From Desulfobacula sp. (GTDB lineage: Bacteria > Desulfobacterota > Desulfobacteria > Desulfobacterales > Desulfobacteraceae), in assembly GCA_011390085.1 (NCBI GenBank), contig JAABTB010000190.1:1-5248 (forward strand): a stretch of 5,248 nt of DNA. The letters run 5' to 3'. Shown here piece by piece: positions 1 through 5,248 of this stretch (positions within the stretch are counted from its first letter, which is position 1; each line of letters starts with the position of its first letter). A model generated the notes under the pieces. That model did not search any database. It was not told the DNA's origin and worked only from the letters and a program-made list of their open reading frames with translations. The position numbers were made by a program, and so were the translations under genes.

Positions 1-612
1 GGTGAGGATCAAACGGTGGGTGATGGCCAGGATCTCATGCTTGACATCTTCAACATAGATGCCGGTTCCGATGATCCATCCCCAGGGGGTGAATCCCTTC
101 ACATAGGAGATTTTGGGAACGATTTTTCCGGGATCTCCCTTCCATTGCCAGAGGTAATCCACAAAACCGGCTCCGTTTTCTTCCACGGTGGCCACCATTT
201 CGGCAAACAGCCTTTTCCCGGCAGGATCTTCAAATCCGGATACATTCCTTCCCTCAAGATCCGGCCGGTAGGGATGCATGATCATATTCGGGGTCATATC
301 GTTGATCCAGAAATAATCTTCCAGTTCAGGCCCGTATCGGACCTGCTGCAAGAGGTGAACGGCCTGGAGTTTGGCCTCCTCCTCCGAGATCAGGCCGTTC
401 CGGGCCTGGGTATAGAAAAAATTCAATTTGCTCCATTCACTCTCCGTCAAATGCATGATGGCCTCTCTTTTCCCATCCATCATGTTTTTTTCCAGCAAGG
501 GGATAATCAAAAGAAAAATGGTGAGGATAAAAAGAAGAATGGTGAGCAAGGCAGGCATGATAATCCTGACGGGAAGGGATTTCAGAGACAGAGATGTTTT
601 TGAATCAGGCAT
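1..612 (-). CDS. Membrane-anchored sCache_2 sensor protein, N-terminal part (histidine kinase or chemoreceptor), truncated by the window edge
   Basis: The frame is open for 204 codons from an ATG at 612 to the window edge with no stop. A TAA lies in frame 15 bases before the ATG, so no longer start is possible. Residues 17-40 form a hydrophobic signal-anchor helix after a short basic N-terminus. Residues about 44-195 match a single Cache (sCache_2) domain, with DYFWIND at 99-105, MHPYRPDLEG at 112-121, GFVDYLW at 149-155, KISYVKGF at 167-174 and WGWIIGTGIYVEDV at 177-190. In this family the domain sits in the periplasm, binds small organic ligands, and is followed by a second helix and a cytoplasmic output module. 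That output part lies outside the window, so kinase and methyl-accepting chemoreceptor cannot be told apart. The Shine-Dalgarno sequence is weak. The start overlaps the stop of the fragment at 605-742 by 8 bases, which suggests coupled translation. The antisense open frame across this region is a shadow. Confidence 0.88.
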   Translation of the reverse strand, partial: MPDSKTSLSLKSLPVRIIMPALLTILLFILTIFLLIIPLLEKNMMDGKREAIMHLTESEWSKLNFFYTQARNGLISEEEAKLQAVHLLQQVRYGPELEDYFWINDMTPNMIMHPYRPDLEGRNVSGFEDPAGKRLFAEMVATVEENGAGFVDYLWQWKGDPGKIVPKISYVKGFTPWGWIIGTGIYVEDVKHEILAITHRLILT

Positions 613-742
613 TCCGGGTTTTATTTAACCTTGCATATAAGGGATTATTCCAGAATTCATCCCACCAACCATTCATTTCAAGATCTTTCAAAACGTCATC
701 AACGTTTCCACCGGCAACCGCTTGAGTCGCGGGGTTACCCAC
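605..742 (-). pseudogene. Startless C-terminal protein fragment (or very small ORF) ahead of the sCache gene
   Basis: From a possible GTG at 742 this frame encodes about 45 residues ending at a TGA at 607-605. It looks protein-like: it contains an acidic helix-like stretch NVDDVLKDLEMNGWWDEFW followed by NNPLYARLNKTRNA. The frame stays open for another 20 codons upstream (to 802) into the 3' end of the ATPase gene, where a TAA closes it. That extension has no ATG, GTG or TTG, and the GTG at 742 has no Shine-Dalgarno sequence, so this looks like the tail of a gene that lost its 5' part. The stop overlaps the ATG of the sCache gene (ATGCCTGA), as expected of genes once co-translated in an operon. 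I do not recognise the family. It could instead be a short functional peptide starting at the GTG or at the internal ATG (position 676), but no ribosome site supports this. Confidence 0.5.
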
Positions 743-752
743 ATTTGGCTGA

Positions 753-3317
753 CTACGGCTTGGGATGAATCCATTTTGCCTTGTTAAGCCGGGGAACGAT
801 CTTTAAGACTTCCATGAGCCCCACGGCCACAAAGCCGCCGGCCAGGGCCAGGAAAAAATCAGTTAAGGAAACCGGGCCGAAGCGATAGAGGCTTCGAAGA
901 AAAGGGAGGGTCAGGACCAGGCCCATGACGATACTGGTTCCGGTCATGACCCATTTAAAGGCGCTGTTTTTTTCCTTGAGCATGCTGAGGCCGGACCTTG
1001 TGAGGGAGCGGTTGGACAGGATCATGCCCAGGTTGCAGACCACCAGGGTGAGAAAGGCCAGAGCCCTTGCCGTTTCCGTGGAATGGTCGTGGCGGATGAA
1101 GAGGTAAACGGCCAGGGTCACGGCCAGGGTGAGGCCGCCCTGGAAAAAGCATTTGAGAAGGGTCGAGGATTCGAAGAGCTTTTCATCCACGCTGCGGGGG
1201 TTTCGTTCCATGACGCCGGTATCATCCTTGTCCGCTTCAAAAATCAGGGTGCAGGCCGGATCAATGATCAGCTCAAGAAAAACAATGTGCACGGGAAATA
1301 AAATCAAAGGCCATTTGAAAAGCACCGGGATCAGCGAAAGCCCGGCAATGGGGATGTGCACGGAAAGGATGTACATCATGGCTTTTTTCAGGTTGTCGTA
1401 AATCCGGCGCCCCATGCGGACAGCCGTGACAATGGAATTGAAATCATCATCCAGGAGCACCAGGGATGAGGCTTCACGGGCCACATCGGTACCTCTGGCC
1501 CCCATGGCCACACCGATGTGGGCGGCTTTCAGGGCAGGGGCGTCATTGACCCCGTCGCCGGTCATGGCAACGATTTCCTTGTTGATTTTCAGGGCTTTCA
1601 CGATCCGCAGCTTTTGTTCCGGCACCATGCGGGCAAAGATGTTGACCTCTTTGATGCGCTCTGCAAGGTCTTCATCGGTGAGGGCTTCCAGTTCAGGGCC
1701 GGTGATGTGCCGGTCCGGGTTCCGAAGGCCGATCTGCCGGGCAATGCTCATGGCCGTGCCGGGGTAATCTCCGGTGATCATGAGGGTCCGGATGCCGGCG
1801 GTGTAACATTCTTCTATGGCCCCTTTGACATTGGCGCGGACAGGATCCTCAAGACCGAGGAGACCTGTGAATTCAAATTGAAAATCATGCTGGCATTCCG
1901 GCAGGCCTGTTTTTTTATAGCGGCAGGCCGCCACGCCAATGACCCGTTTTCCCTGGCTGCTCAACATATCGATCTTTTCTTCCAGCCATTTCAGTCTTTG
2001 AGTATCAAAGTGGCATAGATCCGCAATGGCTTCGGGAGCGCCTTTGGCAGCGATGATCAGATCCTCGCCCGAGGTGGAGACCCATACTCTGGACATGGCC
2101 AGGAGTTCTTTGCTCAAGGGGTATTCCCGCTGGAGGGTCCAGGAGGCGTGCAGGTGTCCGGTATTGGCAAGGGCGCGATCACCCAGGTCTTTCATGGCTT
2201 TTTCCATGGGGTCAAAAGGATCTGTCGGACTGGCAAGGATGCTGTATTCTAACACTTCATGGAATTCTTCGGGAAGGGCGTCATTATCTTTCCCCATCCG
2301 GAAAACCTGGTCGTTTGCCACGATATCGGTCACCGTCATTTGATTCAGGGTCAGGGTTCCTGTTTTATCCACGCAGAGAACCGTTGCCGAACCCAGGGTC
2401 TCGATGGCCGGAAGTCGGCGGGTCAGAACCCGGAATTTTGAAAGCCGCCAGGCCCCAAGGGCCATGAAGATGGTGAGAACGACAGGGAATTCCTCGGGCA
2501 GGATGGCCATGGCCAGGGACAACCCGGCCAAAAACCCTTCCATGATTTTTCCCCGGGTCAGGCAGAAGACCACCACCACCAGGATGCAGAGCAGGCCGCC
2601 GGCAAGGGCAAAGATGCGGACGATATTGCCGGTCTGGACCTGGAGCGGGGTTCGTTCTTCTTTAATGGATTGAAGGGCCTTGCCGATTTTCCCCAATTCG
2701 GTCCGGCTTCCCACGGCCTTGATGATGCCCACGGCCTGGCCGGACACCACCAGGGTGCCTGAAAATGCAAAAGGATGGTCCTCTCCCCCGGGTTTTCCAA
2801 TGATGGCGGCCTGATCCGGAGTGGAGGATTTGCAGACCGGAACGGATTCACCCGTGAGCAGGGATTCATCCACACAGAAATTGACGGCATGGACCAGGAT
2901 GCAGTCTGCCGGAACCCGGTCCCCTTCGGCCAGCAGGATGACATCCCCGCAGACCACTTCCCGTCCGGGGATGCGGATTTTTTCGCCCTCCCGGATGACA
3001 AAGGCGCGGGGGCTGGACAGATCTTTCAGAGCTTCCAGGGCCCGTTCGGTTTTTTTCTCCTGGTAAAAGGTGATGCCGATGATGACAAAGACAAAGCCGA
3101 GCAGCATGAGGGCTTCCTGGAATTCGCCGGACAACAGATAAAGGGAGCCGCAGGCGATCAACAACAGGAACATGGGTTCTTTCAGGACCCCGATGAGGAT
3201 ATCCAGGCCGTTTCGCCTGCCCTGGGTCGGCAATTCATTGAACCCGTCCTGTTGCTGCCGCCGGAGGACCTCGTCCCGGGTCAGGCCTGTCAGTTTTTCA
3301 TATGCGATCCGGCTCAT
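753..3317 (-). CDS. P-type cation-transporting ATPase (P2, Ca2+-ATPase-like, PEEFP subgroup)
   Basis: This complete 854-residue inner-membrane pump couples ATP hydrolysis to cation transport. Visible domains in order are: an N-terminal cation-ATPase segment (about 1-45, with GFNELP at 25-30); helices M1/M2 (49-84); the actuator domain with LTGES at 154-158; M3/M4 (232-287) with PEEFP at 274-278; the phosphorylation site DKTGTLT with the phosphorylated Asp at 317; the nucleotide-binding domain with KGAPE at 425-429; ITGD at 514-517; the hinge TGDGVNDAP at 586-594; and six C-terminal helices (about 642-838). All catalytic motifs are intact and the length is normal for bacterial P2 ATPases. Compared with SERCA, the M4 Glu (E275) and M6 Asp (D686) are kept. 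The M5 Asn and Glu appear to be replaced by His654 and Ile657, and M6 has Glu682 and Ile685 where SERCA has Asn and Thr. The transported ion is therefore uncertain (Ca2+, Mn2+, Na+ or another). The ATG at 3317 is preceded by GAAGGA at a 5-base spacing and overlaps the upstream stop as ATGA. Confidence 0.95.
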   Translation of the reverse strand: MSRIAYEKLTGLTRDEVLRRQQQDGFNELPTQGRRNGLDILIGVLKEPMFLLLIACGSLYLLSGEFQEALMLLGFVFVIIGITFYQEKKTERALEALKDLSSPRAFVIREGEKIRIPGREVVCGDVILLAEGDRVPADCILVHAVNFCVDESLLTGESVPVCKSSTPDQAAIIGKPGGEDHPFAFSGTLVVSGQAVGIIKAVGSRTELGKIGKALQSIKEERTPLQVQTGNIVRIFALAGGLLCILVVVVFCLTRGKIMEGFLAGLSLAMAILPEEFPVVLTIFMALGAWRLSKFRVLTRRLPAIETLGSATVLCVDKTGTLTLNQMTVTDIVANDQVFRMGKDNDALPEEFHEVLEYSILASPTDPFDPMEKAMKDLGDRALANTGHLHASWTLQREYPLSKELLAMSRVWVSTSGEDLIIAAKGAPEAIADLCHFDTQRLKWLEEKIDMLSSQGKRVIGVAACRYKKTGLPECQHDFQFEFTGLLGLEDPVRANVKGAIEECYTAGIRTLMITGDYPGTAMSIARQIGLRNPDRHITGPELEALTDEDLAERIKEVNIFARMVPEQKLRIVKALKINKEIVAMTGDGVNDAPALKAAHIGVAMGARGTDVAREASSLVLLDDDFNSIVTAVRMGRRIYDNLKKAMMYILSVHIPIAGLSLIPVLFKWPLILFPVHIVFLELIIDPACTLIFEADKDDTGVMERNPRSVDEKLFESSTLLKCFFQGGLTLAVTLAVYLFIRHDHSTETARALAFLTLVVCNLGMILSNRSLTRSGLSMLKEKNSAFKWVMTGTSIVMGLVLTLPFLRSLYRFGPVSLTDFFLALAGGFVAVGLMEVLKIVPRLNKAKWIHPKP

Positions 3318-3469
3318 GTCAATCCTTCATGGGTATGCGTTAAAAAAATCAACGGCGCGGTAACAATAGGGATGCTTATTAAAAGACCCATTGATATTGC
3401 CGAAAATAACGCACAGATGATATCACATGGATGGAATAAACAAAAGAGAGTACGAAATATCGGCGCCAT
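3314..3469 (-). pseudogene. Short hydrophobic frame coupled to the ATPase start; possible membrane-protein C-terminal remnant
   Basis: This minus-strand frame ends in TGA at 3316-3314, overlapping the ATPase ATG as ATGA. Its last 35 or so residues contain a clear candidate membrane helix, ALFSAISMGLLISIPIVTAP, followed by LIFLTHTHEGLT. Possible starts are an ATG at 3469 (51 residues) or 3391 (25 residues). Neither has a good Shine-Dalgarno sequence, and the first lies inside the kinase remnant read in another frame. The frame is therefore either the tail of a membrane-protein gene that lost its 5' end or a tiny membrane peptide. A chance open frame is also possible because the stretch is short and T-rich on this strand. 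I do not recognise a family. The ATGA overlap is the main reason to take it seriously. Confidence 0.35.
3323..3328 (-). promoter_or_regulatory. Ribosome binding site of the P-type ATPase
   Basis: GAAGGA lies five bases before the ATG at 3317. It is one of the clearest Shine-Dalgarno sequences in the window and fixes the ATPase start at MSRIAYEKLT. It lies inside the last codons of the short hydrophobic frame that ends at 3314. Confidence 0.75.
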
Positions 3470-3703
3470 GTTCCTTGACAATGCCATGGTCGGTGGAAAG
3501 ACCCAGGCCGGTGCCAGACCCATTGTGGGCTGCAATACCGATTTGTCTTTGAATTCGACATGATCCGTCTTAATATGAATGGTGCCGGTCTGTTTCATTG
3601 CCTGTGATGCATTGGTCATCAGATTGATGATCATCTGCTGGATCTGGCCCGGATCACCCATGATATTGGGAAGGACTGACGGGATCAGCTCACCGTCAAT
3701 CCC
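3423..3703 (-). pseudogene. Decayed histidine-kinase ATPase domain remnant (N box and G2 box in different frames)
   Basis: Read from about 3703, one frame gives LPNIMGDPGQIQQMIINLM then TNASQAMKQTGTIHIKTD. This is the start of a HATPase_c domain, including the N box whose Asn residues are encoded near 3625-3611. About 30 codons later a different frame gives GSGTGLGLSTDHGIVKEHG (about 3521-3462), the classic G2 box and the helix after it. It then continues as ADISYSLLFIPSM and stops at 3425-3423. The G1 box (DTGxGM-like) and the F box (FEPFFTTK-like), normally some 30-45 residues between these blocks, are missing, and the frames do not agree. This fits an internal deletion. The histidine phosphoacceptor and sensor regions are absent, because the homology begins at the DUF1499 stop codon. 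It cannot encode a working kinase. Its relation to the sCache gene at the other end of the window is unknown. Confidence 0.82.
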
Positions 3704-4148
3704 GGGTCTCTTCTGACTGCGAAATAAACAGCTTCCGCAAATGCTCTACCCTTTTCCGGTTGACGCCGAAATCACTATACCCGAGCCGGGAGGCGGAGCG
3801 GACATGGATCATGCTTTCATCCGGGAAAAAGAACTCAAGATCATCCACAAACCCCATGATCTTTGATTTGCATTCAATATGGAGATAATCGCCGGTTTCC
3901 GAAACGATTGTATTTCCTTTGATTGAGACGATGATCTTTTTCAATCGTTTAAAAGCAGCCTCTTTCCCGCCCTGATACCGAAGGGGCGGTAAGCCATGCC
4001 GATCATCGGCCGCCTGGCTGCTGACGCAGTTGGGGCTGGAGGGGCAGTCCGCCAACCGGCCGTTTTTCACACCTGAATTCTCAGGCCGCTGTCCTGCACA
4101 AGAAAAAATCATAAGGCCTCCGATTATCAAAATACCGATTTGTTTCAT
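3696..4148 (-). CDS. DUF1499 family lipoprotein
   Basis: This complete 150-residue protein has a short hydrophobic leader (residues 4-16) ending in IFSC with Cys17. That is a probable lipobox, although Phe at the -2 position is not typical. The mature part has the DUF1499 signatures: CPSSPNCVSSQ at 35-45, DYLHIECKSKIMGFVDDLEF at 87-106 and VRSASRLGYSDFGVNRKR at 116-133. Members are small, mostly periplasmic or membrane-attached proteins of unknown function, so no activity is assigned. The ATG overlaps the stop of the PQ-loop gene as ATGA, and AGGGAG lies just upstream as a Shine-Dalgarno sequence, so it is probably translated as the last gene of a dapB operon. Its end looks natural for the family. 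The kinase remnant begins at its stop codon, with no terminator seen between them. Confidence 0.9.
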   Translation of the reverse strand: MKQIGILIIGGLMIFSCAGQRPENSGVKNGRLADCPSSPNCVSSQAADDRHGLPPLRYQGGKEAAFKRLKKIIVSIKGNTIVSETGDYLHIECKSKIMGFVDDLEFFFPDESMIHVRSASRLGYSDFGVNRKRVEHLRKLFISQSEETRD

Positions 4149-4759
4149 AGCTTCTCCCTCAGGGCAAGGAAGGTTCTGCGGTGAAGCTTTGCCCGGTGCA
4201 TGAGTTTTAACGAGACAATCAGCCCGCTGGTGGTCATTTGGAAAAAGGCAAACACCATAATGGCCATATCATGGCAGATCAGGGAATAGGCGCCCCAGAC
4301 AAGACCGTCGGACATGGACAAAAGCCAGGTTCCAAGGGACAAATCCGAGAGATCGTCCTCTTTATAGGCGACCCGGAGCTGGGGGAGATTGGCGGCCAGG
4401 ACGCTGACGGGTAGGAGGATGCCCAGGCCCTGTTCCGATTTGGTCAGGGCTGCGACTATCAGGACGCAGAACCAGACCGGTGCGATTTTGAGTTCCCGGA
4501 GGGAGCGGCCGAACCGCACCGCAAAAATCGTGACCATTAAAAAAACAATGGCTGAAGCGCCCGTGGCAAGGGCTACATAGGGCTGATGGGTCAGAAGGCC
4601 ATAAGCGGCCCAGCCGAAACTGACAACAGCACTGGTGGCGGCCGTATCAACGGAGACCCCCCAGGCTTTTTTGGCCCGTAGCAGGCCCATCAACTGGGGC
4701 AGGGCGCGAACCAGGCCGATAAAGGTCCCCAAAAGGCCGAGAAAGGAAGAGAGGTTCAT
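4145..4759 (-). CDS. PQ-loop / SemiSWEET-like seven-helix membrane protein
   Basis: This 204-residue, strongly hydrophobic protein has about seven membrane helices (approximately 5-20, 38-57, 61-81, 92-106, 110-126, 143-161 and 165-186). It is built as two copies of a three-helix PQ-loop unit. The first copy has RALPQLMGLLRAKKAWGVS at 18-36 and GWAAYGLL at 49-56. The second has NLPQLRVAYKEDDLSDLSLG at 124-143 and LVWGAYSLI at 153-161. The doubled PQ motif and a Trp about 28-30 residues later are typical of the PQ-loop/SWEET superfamily. Members move sugars, amino acids or other small solutes, or act as receptors. The substrate cannot be read from the sequence. It starts at an ATG (4759) that overlaps the dapB stop as ATGA, and it ends in an ATGA overlap with the DUF1499 gene, so all three are probably co-translated. 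A role linked to lysine or diaminopimelate would be a guess from position only. Confidence 0.85.
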   Translation of the reverse strand: MNLSSFLGLLGTFIGLVRALPQLMGLLRAKKAWGVSVDTAATSAVVSFGWAAYGLLTHQPYVALATGASAIVFLMVTIFAVRFGRSLRELKIAPVWFCVLIVAALTKSEQGLGILLPVSVLAANLPQLRVAYKEDDLSDLSLGTWLLSMSDGLVWGAYSLICHDMAIMVFAFFQMTTSGLIVSLKLMHRAKLHRRTFLALREKL

Positions 4760-5248
4760 TTCTCGTCCAGGTCCATGATCTGATCCAGGCCCCGGCGGAG
4801 CCCGGTAAAAGTATGGACCCTACGGATGGCCAGCAGGGAACCGTCCACATAGGGCTGGGCGCTGGAACCGGCATCGTGGCGGAGGGTCAGCTTCTGGTCC
4901 GGCATGCCGAAGATGATTTCCAGGGAAAGGGTGTATCCGGGCAACCGGACGGAATGCACCTGGGACCCCGTCATATCTGCACCCCGTGTTTCCCTGACTC
5001 CCTGGGTCTGGTCTATGGGGACGGTGAGTCTGGAGGGCCGGATTTTTGAAAGCCGATGGGCCATTTCCCTTGCCGTTCCGCTGGGTGCGTCTTTTTTGGC
5101 GTCATGGGCGTAATCAATGATTTCCCACTGGGGGATATATTTGGCCGCCATTTCGGCAAATTTATGCAGCAGGACCACGGTGAGCGCAAAATTTCCAACG
5201 GCCAGCACGCCCCGTTTTTTCTCCAGGGCCTTTGTATGGATTTCAGCA
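4756..5248 (-). CDS. dapB: 4-hydroxy-tetrahydrodipicolinate reductase, C-terminal part, truncated by the window edge
   Basis: The frame runs from the window edge to a TGA at 4758-4756, giving 163 residues. It enters as AEIHTKALEKKRGVLAVGNF, so the real start lies outside the window. The internal GTG at 5208 is not the start, because the family sequence continues upstream of it. The enzyme reduces the dapA product with NAD(P)H to tetrahydrodipicolinate, in the cytoplasm, for lysine and peptidoglycan diaminopimelate. The visible part is the substrate-binding, tetramer-forming domain, with YAHDAKKDAPSGTA at window residues 46-59. His48 and Lys51 or Lys52 correspond to the catalytic His and Lys of E. 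coli DapB, and DAPSGTA is the signature that contacts substrate. The His-to-DAPSGT spacing is one residue shorter than in the E. coli enzyme. The C-terminus (LRHDAGSSAQPYVDGSLLA) fits the family's closing segment. The N-terminal Rossmann domain is not visible. It heads the ATGA-linked operon with the PQ-loop and DUF1499 genes. Confidence 0.93.
   Translation of the reverse strand, partial: AEIHTKALEKKRGVLAVGNFALTVVLLHKFAEMAAKYIPQWEIIDYAHDAKKDAPSGTAREMAHRLSKIRPSRLTVPIDQTQGVRETRGADMTGSQVHSVRLPGYTLSLEIIFGMPDQKLTLRHDAGSSAQPYVDGSLLAIRRVHTFTGLRRGLDQIMDLDEK

Noticed and set aside
16..603. Plus-strand 195-residue open frame
   Set aside because: It is antisense to the clear sCache_2 domain on the minus strand and shows no recognisable family features.
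713..739. Imperfect hairpin shortly after the ATPase stop (minus strand GGTAACC.CC.GC, loop, GCGGTTGCC) as a terminator
   Set aside because: The stem is about nine pairs with a two-base bulge and a wobble, and no T-run follows. It also lies inside a coding-like frame, so an intrinsic terminator is not supported.
1518..2018. Plus-strand 166-residue open frame inside the ATPase gene
   Set aside because: It lies wholly antisense to the hinge and nucleotide-binding region of the ATPase, with no ribosome site or family features.
3380..3425. Possible promoter for the ATPase, with a TTTAAT-like -10 in an AT-rich stretch
   Set aside because: The hexamer at the correct upstream spacing (TTTTCG) matches the -35 consensus poorly, and AT-rich remnant DNA gives such matches by chance.
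2775..3563. Plus-strand 262-residue open frame over the ATPase start and kinase remnant
   Set aside because: It is the complement of conserved ATPase and kinase motifs and has no domain sense of its own. It is a shadow of the high-GC3 minus-strand genes.
3677..3698. Inverted repeat TGACGG/CCGTCA at the DUF1499 stop as a terminator
   Set aside because: It has only six pairs around a ten-base loop with no T-run, and it lies within the kinase-like reading frame. It is probably chance.
4756..5208. dapB starting at the GTG at 5208 as a complete 150-residue gene
   Set aside because: The frame is open to the window edge and the upstream residues fit the family. The Rossmann domain would be missing, so the gene is cut by the window, not short.

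Overview
All genes supported in this window lie on the minus strand, so the natural reading direction is from high to low coordinates. The moderately GC-rich composition, the lipoprotein signal, the sCache-type sensor and the Cache/histidine-kinase style of signalling fit a Gram-negative bacterium. A Desulfobacterota (deltaproteobacterial) origin is my guess from protein style only; nothing in the window proves it.

Region 1 (5248 to 3696) is a tight three-gene operon. It holds the C-terminal half of dapB (lysine/diaminopimelate pathway reductase, 5' end outside the window), a seven-helix PQ-loop/SemiSWEET-like membrane protein, and a small DUF1499 lipoprotein. Consecutive genes overlap by ATGA, so they are probably translationally coupled.

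Region 2 (about 3703 to 3314) contains no intact gene but is not empty. It starts with a decayed piece of a histidine-kinase ATPase domain. The N box is in one frame and the G2 box in another, with the G1/F-box section missing between them. A short hydrophobic reading frame follows, and its stop codon overlaps the start of the next gene as ATGA.

Region 3 (3317 to 753) is a complete 854-residue P-type cation-transporting ATPase of the Ca2+-ATPase-like (P2) architecture. Its PEEFP membrane motif and altered transport-site residues leave the ion uncertain.

Region 4 (752 to 1) begins with a convincing but startless C-terminal protein fragment of about 45 to 65 residues. Its stop codon overlaps the start of a membrane-anchored sCache_2 sensor protein, which runs off the window end after 204 residues.

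The main point of interest is the mosaic layout: an intact P-type ATPase sits between remnants of at least two, perhaps three, broken genes. This suggests a past insertion, replacement or deletion between a biosynthetic operon and a signalling gene. I see no RNA gene, CRISPR array, insertion sequence or convincing intrinsic terminator.
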